A DNA stretch of 64,000 nucleotides from Spirometra erinaceieuropaei (taxonomy: Eukaryota > Platyhelminthes > Cestoda > Diphyllobothriidea > Diphyllobothriidae): contig CACRXP010000397.1 in NCBI GenBank assembly GCA_902702965.1, positions 246,531 through 310,530 of the forward strand, given 5' to 3'. Below the pieces are notes generated by a model, which was not told the origin of the DNA, ran no database searches, and saw only the letters and a program-made list of their open reading frames with translations. This document shows, in pieces, positions 46,060 through 57,826 of this stretch (the stretch's first letter is position 1; every line of letters starts with the position of its first letter). A program made the translations under genes and the position numbers.

Positions 46060-46815
46060 GTGTATGCAGGATATTACTTGGCTTAGATGTTCCGTCTTCT
46101 GGGTGTCCTGCATTTTCTTTATCGCCTCAAACGCTTGTTTCTCCCATGAACTTGTATGAAAACCCAACAAGATGAGACGCGGATGCTCTTCGCAGGTTTA
46201 GGTATGTCACAGACCTACCTGGCCCAAGTAAAAATCCACTACTGACAAGACTAAATTGTTTAATCATCTCGTTGGTTTCCGATCTTCAGGCTGCGCACCG
46301 GCAAATAATATTGTTAAAGTCCTCGGATATCCGAGTCTAGACAACATCTATTTTTAAATGCCGGCCGGCTTTCGAGAGCTGTTTGCTAATAGCACTCACT
46401 CTTACTTGTGTACTGAGCCCTTGGCAGATCTCGCGGCTGTTTCACTAGCTCATCCACGTGGATCCAAATAGTCGCCACATTATATGAAGTCTGCTTGATC
46501 ACATTCACAATGTGTGCTTGTGTGCGAATAGCTGTGCCGTCTAGGATATTAATTATAAGAATCTACTCCTTAATTTGTTTAAAGCCTCTTCGACTTCATA
46601 GCACTCAGCAGAAGCTAAGGAAAATCAGCTGGCTGGGGGACTGTTGGATCGTACTTGACCAACTTTACGGTTGCCATAGTTCACCATTTTTCGTTAGATA
46701 TTCCACAGTCGAAACTCATCTTTCATGCTGATAAAGCATCTGAGGCAGCAAGAATGCTGACTCGTCGGTCCTGACTCGGTTTTCGAACGTAAAGGTTTAC
46801 AATCGTCTTCTTTGT
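46060..46815. repeat. Dispersed repeat A, copy 2 (uninterrupted)
   Basis: Aligned by eye with 28440-29545. It lacks the fold-back; gaatctactccttaatttg at about 46559-46577 is the empty site. On the minus strand it encodes a peptide ending EDDCKPLRSKTESGPTS and KDEFRLWNI, parallel to the peptide of copy 1. At the other end, the minus strand encodes SSWEKQAFEAIKKMQDTQK, which is protein-like. Unidentified element. Confidence 0.65.
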
Positions 46816-46859
46816 TTGCAAAGTTCAGATGGTGTTTGTGACGGCGCAAGAAAGTCCCG

Positions 46860-47040
46860 CTAAGCGGGAGCACACGGACTGGTGGTCGGATCGTCCCGTA
46901 TGCTAGCATACAGGCACGAGTTGACGCAGCGCACATAGATGTTGGTCACCGGCAGTCCACACTCAAAGTGACTACCGGCCTGACTTAATCTTTCCCTCTC
47001 ATTCCATTGATTAGTGTCTAGTGAACTGCGTCCACTCTGT
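46860..47040 (-). CDS. Possible exon fragment, unrecognised
   Basis: The minus strand stays open from the gap edge through ERERLSQAGSHFECG and LPVTNIYVRCVNSCLYASIR to a stop after SPCAPA. Composition is protein-like and cysteine-containing, but the assembly gap at 47092-47290 hides the upstream part and no family is recognised. It could equally be chance. Confidence 0.15.
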
Positions 47041-47091
47041 CGATTTAATAGATGGAAGAAAATAAATGCTGCGAACAGCGTTAATTCATGA

Positions 47092-47290
47092 NNNNNNNNN
47101 NNNNNNNNNNNNNNNNNNNNNNNNNNNNNNNNNNNNNNNNNNNNNNNNNNNNNNNNNNNNNNNNNNNNNNNNNNNNNNNNNNNNNNNNNNNNNNNNNNNN
47201 NNNNNNNNNNNNNNNNNNNNNNNNNNNNNNNNNNNNNNNNNNNNNNNNNNNNNNNNNNNNNNNNNNNNNNNNNNNNNNNNNNNNNNNNNN
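47092..47290. other. Assembly gap
   Basis: 199 consecutive Ns. Translations across it are meaningless. Confidence 1.
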
Positions 47291-47469
47291 GGCATCCACA
47301 CTCTCTAATAGTTATTAAGGGAATACGCGATAACCAAGTGCCAAGGTGCCAGGAAATTAAAAGCTGCGCTGATTTTGAGCCAAATTTCTTTTTATTATAG
47401 AGGTAATTTGGCAATCAATAAAGGTTCTATGCTTGACACTGGGCAGTCTAATTACCCCTACCTAAACTA

Positions 47470-47475
47470 TTTATT
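47470..47475 (-). promoter_or_regulatory. Possible polyadenylation signal of the TNFAIP8-like gene
   Basis: AATAAA on the minus strand about 222 bases after the stop codon at 47697-47699. A second one lies at 47391-47396. Either could end the transcript. Confidence 0.3.
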
Positions 47476-47696
47476 AAAAACCTTTAGCGTTAAAGTTCAA
47501 CTGCGGATTACGCAAAGCGCGTCCTTTACAGATGGTGTTTTAATATGTTGGATACCTGAAGAAACATGCCCGATCCCGCCTTGCAAAATTACCCCAGACT
47601 CCAAAGTGAATAGAGCACTTTCAGAAATGAAGTGAGATGCTGTGGTATTCAATAAAAATTTAGTCAACTTGTGAAATTACTCACAACAAGGAGAGC

Positions 47697-48386
47697 CTAA
47701 AACTGCCCACGGTCCATGAGATCTTGCATGTCGGTTGCGAGCAGATTAGAAAGAGCTTGGTACGGCGGATGTTTTGAGAGGAGGACCGTAATAAATTCAG
47801 TGGAGCTGAAGAACTCGGCTAATGACTGAATCGTCTTGATGTTCTTTGGGGTGAGGTGCCTTCCGAGGAACATTTGGCTTAACCGTCCGACTTCTTGCAG
47901 TAGTTTGTGCAGTTCCCTTATTGTCTCCGATTTTTGCTGTTCATGTGAACTGTGGCTAGTGTATTTGATGAAGACAGCTGCAGCGGACCTCAGCAGGTCT
48001 CGACATTCCCACATGCTCTCCTCCTCTCTGCTGGAAAGAAAGCCATTCATGTGCAGGATCGCTAATTTAATGCTGATCTTAATAAACTGTCTCATCTTTC
48101 GGTCCGCTTCCTTTTCGGAAACCAGGAAATGATAGGTAATCTTGTGCAGATTCTCCAGCATTCGGATCGACACATCATCCATAAAAAGTTTTTTCGTCTG
48201 GTTGGGGAAACTGCATGCCAATTTCTTCTGGGCTTGCAGAGTGATGTTCCGTGGATTGAAGGATTTTGACTTGTCCTTCAATCGACCGGATGATCCCGTG
48301 GCTGTCGTCGCTAGTTCATCCATTGTAGTCCGAATCCACGTCAAAGCATGTGAACGCGCGCTTCCGCGTTTGTAACCCATGCGCAT
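47697..48386 (-). CDS. TNFAIP8-like (TIPE family) protein
   Basis: A 229-residue frame matches the tumour necrosis factor alpha-induced protein 8 family end to end. Landmarks are FNPRNITLQAQKKL (residues 43-56), DDVSIRMLENLHKIT (70-84), EKEADRKMRQFIKISIKLAIL (91-111), LLQEVGRLSQMFLGRHLT (161-178) and FFSSTEFITVLL (191-202). Family members form an all-helical bundle with a hydrophobic cavity that binds phosphoinositides, act in the cytosol and at membranes, and influence cell death and inflammatory signalling. The usual length is about 185-200 residues, so this protein has an N-terminal extension of about 40. Met-22 (48321-48323) is an alternative start. The frame stays open without an ATG for 54 codons upstream, to a TGA at 48549-48551, and contains two acceptor-like ttgcag sites (exon would begin near 48469 or 48415). 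A 5' exon is therefore possible. The coding part is uninterrupted, as in vertebrate members. Confidence 0.93.
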   Translation of the reverse strand: MRMGYKRGSARSHALTWIRTTMDELATTATGSSGRLKDKSKSFNPRNITLQAQKKLACSFPNQTKKLFMDDVSIRMLENLHKITYHFLVSEKEADRKMRQFIKISIKLAILHMNGFLSSREEESMWECRDLLRSAAAVFIKYTSHSSHEQQKSETIRELHKLLQEVGRLSQMFLGRHLTPKNIKTIQSLAEFFSSTEFITVLLSKHPPYQALSNLLATDMQDLMDRGQF

Positions 48387-49649
48387 GTACGTGGTGCGCG
48401 CGTTCGCTCGCAGACCTGCAATTCCATTCGTCAGCCAACTGAGCTCATATCCTATTTCTGACCAATCACCTGCAAGCGTCGTGTTGTTGGTTTCCTGGCG
48501 GTGATTCGGTTTTTGGCTGCCACGCTTTGCGATTGACTCATTTGGTTTTCACCTTTTAGGCCGTGCTTGTGACGGTAGGTGTGGAATTTCAATGGGACAG
48601 ATGCGCACAGAGAGACGGTCAAATGATCGAACGCGCAAGCACACAGGCGCAAGCCCTCGCCACACGGCAAGCTGTTTAGCGTCGTAGGCAGACGATTAGA
48701 ATAAGTATAGAGTAAGATCAATTTTCTCCCTTCTCTCTGTTATTTGATTATGCTATGGCCATTTCGAAGGACTTAAATACCACGGCAGAATGACCTCTAT
48801 GTATTGACCAAGGGAACTTTGATTCCAGAAGGGGGTGAATTAGTGTAGTCTTCGCCCAATTTTCCTAGGTAACCTTTGTGGTGACAAAATTAACTCTTCT
48901 AAGATAAGTTTACAAGGTTACCCTAAGCTTATTTTCAAAGGTAATTGAATTTGAACCGTTTTTTCAGATCTGAGCTGCGGTCCATGCATCTTTTTAGACA
49001 GCCAGAGTCTCATCCGATTCCTTTTCGTCAGCAGTTCCACCGATATACGTAATGCCATACAACAGTTACCAACAGAGAGCGTGACTTGCTTTTAGGAAGC
49101 AACGTATATTGGTGTTTCGTCACTCATAATAGGGCGTAGACTCAGGATGACTTGCCCATCCAATATGTAATCCAAAATACCAACCAACCACTAGGATCAC
49201 ACTGTCGAGACCTCCTTGGTCTTCTGAAGAGCGAGGATTGGCACACTTCCCTGTGTTCTTTGCCAGCTCTACGACTTACTCGTAATTATTGTCAATATCT
49301 GCTTTTTTACAACAAATTGCGATCCATGCACTTAAAAAAGCGGGTAAAAGGTTAAAGAGTAGAGATCTAGATCATTGGAAGGGGAACTTTATCCACTTGA
49401 CTATTCGGATTCAAGCTCCAAGAAATTTCTGTCCGACTGTCAACACTGATTGTAAAGTCGCAGTTATCCGGAACCGGACGCGACAGACCAAGCTGCCGTT
49501 GCGATATTTACCAATATTTGCCCGTAAACGATCTCATAGCAAATAATCTTATAAATATCCCTTCATTTGTGCCCCAGCAACTTGTATTTGTCGTTAGGTC
49601 TGCTTTGGACTTCGAGCATGATTCCGAGAGTTCAGATAAATAAATTTTT
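48387..49649. other. Upstream flank of the TNFAIP8-like gene, no other gene recognised
   Basis: Positions 48390-48680 are richer in G, C and CpG than the surroundings and could hold the promoter or 5' untranslated region; no TATA box was clear. The rest shows only chance frames. Confidence 0.35.
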
Positions 49650-49870
49650 TGTCTAGAACGTTTCGTCAAGAACCTTTTCCTCTTCTCCTTTACCTCCTCG
49701 TACTGGCTTCGTAGCATTTGTCAACAATACATTTGAACGTAAGACACCCTGATAGGTTTGTCGATTAAAATAATCTCCATTTTGCATTCTTCGCATGTGC
49801 GCAGCTTCATGTTTTGTTGGAAAAATGAATCGTTTCGACCTTCGGCAGATATGGAGCTGACAAGGCAAGC
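49650..49870 (-). pseudogene. Possible gag zinc-knuckle relic
   Basis: The minus-strand peptide LHICRRSKRFIFPT-KHEAAH-MRRMQNGDYFNRQT keeps the spacing of two consecutive C-X2-C-X4-H-X4-C knuckles joined by a KHEAA linker, as in retroelement gag proteins. However, seven of the eight metal ligands are replaced. Weak. Confidence 0.2.
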
Positions 49871-51075
49871 GACACTCTAGTTTGGCGGCTGTACTATGGC
49901 GACACTCTAATTTGGCGGACTTAGTGACCCTTCAGGATTATCACTCAAGCGTTACCAAGCACCATCAAGGTTTTGAGCACGGGAAAACCAGGTACTGTGT
50001 GGTTATGGGGGAATACGTCACAAAACTGAATTAGCAGAAAATAAACAAACGAACCACTGCGCGGAAAGTGATACCCGACGCAAAACTTCATGCAAAAACA
50101 ACAAACTGATACACGACCTGCCTTCGAAGAAGGTGAGGTGCAAATACGAACGCTGGAGTATGAAGCCTCACTCAGAACAGCTGATGCTGGATCTGTCATC
50201 ATGATTCCAATAGTGGGAGTCAACAAAGCCTGACGGATGTCACGGACAAGGAGAGAAATTTTGTTTAGTAACCAAAGGTGTTGCTCCTCATGACCAACAA
50301 AACGACGTAAGACAGTCCTGCTGATCGAACCGGCCGCAGGGACGCCAGCGACCGCATTATCTTGTCCGCAGACAAATGATGCTCCGTCATCATATCTTCA
50401 AGAATGTACTACTGTCATAATGTCATGAACATCCCGGAGGATTTCTAATTTTTTGTGTTAACCAATCCAAACCGATGAGGGAGTTGCCACGTGAAATTGA
50501 CACGGCGGTCTTATCGACGACAAACTCGGCTTAGACGCTTTCAACCGACGGGTTCATCGTGAGAGCTGAAGAAAAGGGTTTAATTTCGCTTTAGGATCTT
50601 TTCATACTTAACAAGGAAAGAGATATTCTCCAGTCGGTCATTTCTTTCTGAGCCACGCCAACTCACCGGCGGCAAGCACTTGATTCGAGGTCTGGAATAT
50701 TAGACAGCTGATTTGAACACTGCAGCCAGTCCGCCAGGATAATTCGTAAGTCCACTGGCAAACGAGCACATTGTGTCTTTCAGTAGCATCTCCATGGTTA
50801 CCGCAAGTTCTCACAATGCAAGAGTCAAGATCGTCAAATAAGGCATGTAGAGCGGGCATAGTGGAACGGAGACCGGCATCAAACTCGCCATTATACTCCG
50901 ACTTTCGAGGTTCTGCCCAAAAACTCGTTTTATTTTGACAGAAAATTTGTACGACCGAGTAACGTGCATGTCAACCGACTCAGTGTTTGAAAACCTATGC
51001 TCGAGGCAGCCTGTCAAAGACCGAAATACTGGCCTCAACATGTGTATGGTACACAGAAGCATTCCGCTCCTGGCT
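49871..51075. other. No clear gene; possible retroelement scrap
   Basis: On the minus strand near 50530-50450 the peptide FVVDKTAVSISRGNSLIGLDWL resembles the segment after the protease in Gypsy-type polyproteins (ends in GLDWL). A stop lies just upstream. Insufficient for a firm call. Confidence 0.2.
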
Positions 51076-51631
51076 GTCAGCTGAGCTGATAAAAGCGCAA
51101 GACGGGTTCCAGGAAGCGGTTCAGAAGACAAAGAAGCGATCACTGGAACAAGAAATTTATTGGCACAAGGAGTGCAGCATTTATAGCACGCGGATGCCGT
51201 GGGACCATATGCGTACTGTAATCAACAGCTTTCGCAATCACCGCTGAGGTCGCAATTGATACGATGGTGGCTTGTCAGTTCGCGTCCGAGTCGTTATTTG
51301 CCGCGATTTCGTCATCTGGGTTGGATGCTGGTGTGACGATGGCTCGGCAAATTAGCTCATTGTCACTGGGATTATTGCTCGCCCGCGCCCTCCCCACGTG
51401 ACTGATTTACCTGCCCTGGAAAATCTCAGCACGGAATACAGTAACGGGAGGTGATTGCGCTTCTTGATGGATTGCGGGCAGTCACGTGATATAAATACTG
51501 CACTCCTAGTGCCATCATTACTCGTATCTGCGACTGTCTCTGATGGTGGGGTCGAGTGAGAATCCGAAACGTCAGCCCACTATATTCCTTGTTCCAGTAA
51601 TCGCAGCTTCGTCTTCTGAGTCAGCTGTGCT
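51076..51631. mobile_element. Penelope-type fold-back insertion, second subfamily
   Basis: gtcagctgagct (51076-51087) and gtcagctgtgct (51620-51631) form an 11/12 target duplication. The left arm (gggttccaggaagcggttcagaag, then agcgatcactggaacaag) faces the right arm (cttgttccagtaatcgcag, cttcgtcttctgag). Pairing continues inward with ggcacaaggagtgcagcatttata and tataaatactgcactcctagtgcc. The insert is 532 bp with no coding frame. The central tataaata may be the promoter of the parent element. Confidence 0.7.
51536..51577 (+). ncRNA. Hammerhead remnant
   Basis: gtct (51536-51539), ctgatgg (51540-51546), stem II ggggtc-gagtga-gaatcc with one mismatch, gaaa (51566-51569), acgt, cleavage triplet gtc (51571-51573), agcc (51574-51577). 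The last A of the ctgatga box is a G, and stem I has a mismatch; probably inactive. Confidence 0.55.
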
Positions 51632-53239
51632 ACAAATCCCGCGGCGATTGCTTCCAGGCAGGTGGGGCGTATGCATATTCAGTTACGTTGGGACCATCCG
51701 CAAGCATCCGCACGCTCAACATTCGGTCGACAACCGACTCAAATGCCACTAACATAGCCTTTTTCCGGCAATCACGAGCATTCGTCGAGCAATCTGCGTT
51801 TTTTTGCAAAAGCAAATGTTCATTCTGTCTTTTGCCATTTTCTTATTGTTTTATCTTCGAAGTTGCCTGACGGGTAAATTGGTTGACATATGCCCGCTGT
51901 CTCAGATTGCCACAAGTTGTTACCCCTGACAAATGTCGGGCGTGGTTAAGGCCCAGTCTTTGCAAAAACGCCTCTCTGTGCTTCATTTCCTGTGCTCTAC
52001 GTCACCCGGCCTGCATGAGGATAGGAACGTTCAATTGCTGACGACCTGTTTTTAAACGAAAGGGACGATACCTACACAAACTATCCACTTGCATCCAGGG
52101 CCAGCCTCCAATAATTTTGTGCGTATCTGCCATCAAATTGTGTCAATGTCGAAAAAGACAGAGTCTCTAGCTGGGACCCTCCTCTGCCCTGTAGCAAAAG
52201 CACCGTCATTATTGATCCGATTTCATTGTCCGCCGTCCTCTGTAGATCATACCAATTAGGAGCTTAATCCAGTATTTTCATAGAAAACCGTCTGAGACTG
52301 TCCGTCGCTCCTCGAATTATTATGCTAACCTAGTCATACACGATGAGGAGAGCATCAACACGCCCACTATCTGTATCCCCACCTCCACCTCTGTACAAGC
52401 CTCAAAAGCCGTAGGCTCATAACCTCCTGGGAGCGGCCGGCGGCTACCTCACATCCGTCGGAGTCGGGGTCACAGTCAGATCGAAGGCAATCATCCGGTG
52501 TTAACTACCAGGCCGAAGAAAACGCTGTTGTGATAGGAAACGTCTGGCGTTATTTACTGGCTTCGGCGCAGATGTGGATAAGGCGGATACGATAAAGCAA
52601 CAGGAAGTTCAATCCGAGAACGGATCGTTAGACATGCAGACGAATTTAGGAGGAAAGCCGTCAGCAGTCAGGTTATGGCTCATCCAACAGTGCCTGACAG
52701 GAACTTCAAGTCCGACAGGGCGGTTGTCGCACATCCTCTGGGGGGGGGGTGACATACCATCCTAGAACCTTGCTTGGGAAGAGTGGTTATTCACGCGGGA
52801 GCAATACTGGGGAGTCGAGTGGTAGGTTAGTCCCTACACCAATTATCAACAGCAATGATTAAAATCACGGCTCTTAATGGTGCAAACGTATCCGATCATG
52901 CAGCTTTTGCTCCAGCTACTATCCCATGCAGTATGTGTGAGAGTTTACGATTTTGTTAGGTAACACACACGTCCTGTACATACTCATCCTCCTGCGCATT
53001 TAAAATCAGTATTTAATTCATATTGTGAAGATGAGTCGGAACATTAGTCAGAAGCGTCGGGCGCATAAGATTTGCTTTTCAGACATCAAGTTCGCTTCTT
53101 CGTAAACCGCAGCCCATTTGCTTAAACTTCTCTGTTTCAGAGTCAGTAGGAATCTCAGTTGAGCTTAAGACTCTCTTTCGTTCACACCTCGTGACCTGCT
53201 GAAGATGTGAAACTATTTGGCCTCAACGTGCTTGCGACA
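51632..53239. other. No recognisable gene
   Basis: Only short frames. A G run of nine lies near 52741-52749. Confidence 0.45.
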
Positions 53240-53241
53240 TA

Positions 53242-54233
53242 CAGTAGATGTGCTAACTCATGAAATGTTAACCAAAATTTCGAAATGCGTTCTCGTTTCG
53301 AAAAGATTAATTAAGTAGTGTTGTAAAACTGATCATGATGCAGCATAAATCTATAATGATCCAGTTACCTCAAAGTGTCGGCTTTCGAAAGAACTTATTT
53401 TTGGCTGCATGCAAGATCTATGTTCTGCGAAAAATGACTACTTAAGTAGTATGTAATTTTCTCATTGATTGTCGATGCCCTTGAAAATTCAATTATGTTT
53501 CATGGAAAACATGCATAAAAATATTCATTCTTTTACTTATTCGGTAGAAAATCGCGTCTTCTTCCAAATTCATACTCAAAAGAAGAGTATAATCCGGTTT
53601 TAAAAAGTGGCTAATTGTGAGATTTTTTAAAACCGTTAAATGGCCGTTCATGAAACGTCATGTAACTGCATTTACGAATGTGGCTTGTGAAGTTAACAAT
53701 ATTGCTCAAATCCACTGCTTAATTTTATGAACTTCATATGGTCTCCTCTTAACACCGTAGAGAAATGCATGGTTTTCCGTACAAGGAAAATATACAGCTT
53801 GTAGTTTTGAAACCCTGAATGCAAGTGTAACAGCAGGTCGGGCTCAAAATTATTCGGGAATTAGAAAAGTTTTTTAAAATTGAATTATACTCTTCTTTTG
53901 AGTATGAAACTGGAAGAAGACGGGATTTTCTACCGAATAAGTAAACGAATGAATATTTTTATGCATGTTTTTCACGAAACAATTGAATTTCTAAGGGCAT
54001 CGAAAATCAATGAGAAAATTGCATGCCACGTAATTAGTCATTTTTCGCAGAGTATAGATCTTGCATGCAGTCAAAAATAAGTTCTTTCGAAAGCCGACAC
54101 CCTGAGGTAACTGGATCATTATAGATTTATGCCGCATCATGATTAGTTTTACAACACTACTTAATGTATCTTTTCGAAACGAGAACGCATTTCGAAATTT
54201 TGGTTGACATTTAATGAGTTAGCACATCTACTG
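53242..54233 (-). mobile_element. Mariner-type long inverted-repeat element, copy 6 (reverse orientation)
   Basis: Left end TA-cagtagatgtgctaactcatg; right end gagttagcacatctactg-TA; the end repeats are very similar. The centre reads reversed relative to copies 1 and 3-5 (gcatggttttccgtac, then aaccctgaatgcaag on the plus strand), so this copy was inserted the other way round. About 992 bp, and one of the youngest-looking copies. Confidence 0.82.
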
Positions 54234-54235
54234 TA

Positions 54236-57200
54236 TGCCAACAATGGGAATTATTCAGCTGCGGTCCGTCAGCAGATCGCAGCTTTCGTCAGAGCCATTG
54301 TAAACAAAACCCTTTCTCTTACTGGAATGCGGTTGTTGGCTCACCAGCTTCGCCACACCTCTACCAACAGGGGTCCAGACGCAGCTTCTCTACTCTACTG
54401 GGGATTTCGACAAATTAACTCACCCTTCCAAATGCCTGCTTTTAGAATTTAAGACAAAACAAAGGCCCATCTATTTCGTATTTTTAATCCAGCTAACTGC
54501 AAAAATGTCGAAACTTGCCTTGAAAGCGCCAAAAAATCGATGCAATGACGAAGTAGACATGGGGCGTTTAATGCCGACGCCTCAGTGGCAAACTGCATAC
54601 GCCAGGAAGAAGGAATATTCATTAGCTTTCAGAAAATGCCCTTTCAATCTGCTCTCAAAGGTGCTGGACAGTTTTTAACTTCCAGAACCCAAAGTTAAAC
54701 ATAGCGATCCCTCCATACTTTCTGCGATATTCAGTGTCTGACACAAGAGTGCAGTAAAAAAGCTGACACTTTGAAGATTGCCGAGATTAATCAAGTTATT
54801 TTTTCTGTCAGAAATCCCGACGATGGGCGGTGTCTTCCATATACGCCTTTCCGTGCGGTTGATAATGGTCCGGTTGATGACAGTCTGGTTAGTGTTTTTC
54901 GTTATGTTTGGGGGCTGCATGCTACCATTCCTCCATTACAAGCACGTAACAGTCTCGAGCCCTCGAGGTGGCTGGAGGAGCTCCGCCTTGCTGGCTATGC
55001 TGGATTATGCTTAAGCAACTAAATGAGATTGTACCGAGGCCGCTTTGTCAAATATTGCTTTATGAACCTGCATGGAGGTTAGAATATGGGAGTGCAAATA
55101 CACCGTGTTCTGTTGTCCGTTTGTAGACAGTGAATACGTGAGAGTCGGTCTGCAACTCACTCGTGCTTACGGCGGGCTACCTAGTCAAACTATGCAGTGA
55201 AGTCAAGCCGTCCCTTATCACTGTTCATGCGTCAAGACATGTGGAATGAGTGAATGAAGTGAAGGAGCAGACCTCGTTTGAAAAACTGACAGAAAATGAA
55301 GGACACTGTACAAGGGGTTTCAATTATGTTTTCATAAATGAACACGATTCATCTTCAGGAGGACGGTTCGTGTACAAGTAGGCATTTTCTGTTCCGTGAA
55401 ATAAATAACGTTTCCTGAAATTCGGCAAGTTGTTTCGTCGCAAAAAAAATCGTTGAGGGCTGTCAAATTTTGGAACTACAGTGCGCGACTGCAAGAACAT
55501 TTTGAAATTACCACAGAGGCAAAGGATGTTCGACAATCTTTCCCCCTTCCCAGATGCTCACACCGCAAGTTTCCCTTACGGTTAATTCCCCGGGGCGCGG
55601 CACGTCGATAAACATATAATAAAATCATTGCGCATGTCGTCATACTGAGTGCTTTACTTTATTTGGATCGCATTTGGATAAGCCTGAACGATGTTCTCGT
55701 TGGCAAAACGCATTCTAACAACGAAATATAAATATTCTACTCATCGATTTCGATTTCTTTCCATTGCTATTCGCCCTACTTTGAAATGCATACATTATGA
55801 TCAATCTCTCACAGTCTTATTTATTAATTATTTTTTGAAATAAGATGCCCGAAAAATAAGCGCTTTAGGTAAAGATAAGTTTAAAATTTTTTGACAAATT
55901 TAAAATGCTTTTTTTCCTTTTTGTCAGTTGCAGTATTGACAAATCTGTTGTTGTCGCTGAAGAAGTCATCAAGTCGACCCAGCTGTATTGCAATGTCTTT
56001 TGTACTGTTAAAAAACTCTCATTGCAAAATAAGATACGCCAAAGTTTACTTAGGGAGTGTTAAAAACGCTCAAATTCGAGCACTTTTTAAAGAGGGAATT
56101 GTTAAACCTTCTTAAAATTATAAAAGTATGAAACAGCGTAGGCTTTTTCAAATATTGTTTGGTTTATTTAGAAAAACAGTTCCACCTACAAAACAATGGA
56201 TGAGTGACGAAAAAATATTAATTACGTAAGGCCTGTGTCTTAAGTGGAATTGACGAAGGGCTAGGGCTGCCGATAGAGAGGAACTATGTCACTGTGTGCT
56301 AACTGACTATTGGTGGTACTCCATCCATGCAATATCACATACACTCTCAAATGATCTCTCTCAGGATTTCATACTTTAAGATTTTTGCATATAACAGAAA
56401 CGACTATATTCGTTCTTTAACTAACATTCGATTCAAAAGAATGTTAGCTACTATAAACTTAGTTCTTTAACAAACATAAAAACTGTAGTTCAATTAACAG
56501 CCAAAAACTGCTTTCATCTTCGGAGCCCTCGATGTCTGTAGGTTTCTACGTCTGTTAATCTCTTAACCCGCAAAGTCAGGGGTAATTTGCAATACTTTTA
56601 AAATAATTCGAAGAAGATGTGACAAAAGAAATTTTCAGTATGTCTCCAAGGCAGCATTCTACACAGTGTCCGAATCAAACTTATCAGTAAAATAGTTTTA
56701 TCAGTGTCTCGCAGTGATTATTGGCAGGCGTTTAAAAAGGACACAAATTTTTGTCGACTAAGCCTGCCACATATATCTATAAAAGCCCACATAAGGAGGT
56801 GCTGATTCGGTAAACCACTCGCCTTTCACCAATGCGTAATGTAAGTTTTCTCCACGGATAATGCCACCAGTTATTCCTCGTTTGCGAGGTTATCAAAGGA
56901 TTTGTCCAAACCGTAGTTTCGTCGGTCATTGGGATGAAAAGCAGTTCCAGCAGGTTGGACTCTTCATTAATGAGAAAAAACGCGCAATTCGATCATTCTG
57001 CTTCTAAAAACCAACAGTATATAAGCATCTTCGGGTACAGTTGAGGATGGTCAAAGGCATACTTCGCTCATCAGGGTTGTTTATACAGAGCACCTTAGCT
57101 CGTTTTTCGGACTTTAGGGCAGACAACCTAACACTTCTCCAGAGATAAGCAAAACGCGATTTTTCTCAAGCGAATGAAAACACTAGGCCGTCGACAACAC

Positions 57201-57826
57201 ATAGGCTAAACTTGAATTAAAGTGGTCTCAAAAGACAAAATCTGTTCGATTGTTTATTCCTTATCCAGAGAACCTGCAGTGCTTTTACTTCTCTCTGATT
57301 GTGGCCTAGTTTCTAATGTGTCAGAAACTATCGAAATAACTTTTATATATGTCATAGGCACAGAAGCACATGAAGCATCAAACTGGACATCGAACCACAC
57401 ACTAAATAATAAAAGATTATATATTTGAGTCTTTTGTTCAACGTACGATTACGGTTTGTACCTGTGAGAATCTTCTGGACATTGATGCACTTGTGTGAGA
57501 AAGCGCTTTACGTATGCACAAACTGTGTGACCAACATAAAGTACTTGAGGAATCCAGCTTAAAACAAGCATGTTGTTCCAGGGGGTAAACTTTACTACTA
57601 AAGAATTAAAGTTACAAGACTCGTCGGACTAAACCACCGCATATCTATTTGTTCCTGCAATATGGGACACAGGTCGGGGGGACATGACTGATGAACGAAA
57701 ACGGGCGACATGTGTTGCCACTTGGGTAGGGGGATCCACTTAGAGGTCCCACAGGCCGTATCCCAAGCAGCTGGATGATGGTCATCTGGAAAGAGGGCTT
57801 CAGTGTGAAAATGTGGAGCAATTGCA
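54236..57826. other. About 3.6 kb with no recognisable gene
   Basis: Overlapping frames at 54675-55022 run on both strands, with no family motif. No repeat copy was recognised. Confidence 0.45.

Noticed and set aside
47081..47318. Frames made mostly of X residues
   Set aside because: They are translations of the run of Ns.
47836..48375. Two plus-strand frames of 98 and 77 codons
   Set aside because: They are shadows of the TNFAIP8-like gene.
53242..54233. Apparent inversion of the centre of mariner-type copy 6 between its arms
   Set aside because: Because the arms are inverted repeats, simple insertion in the opposite direction gives the same picture; no internal flip is needed.
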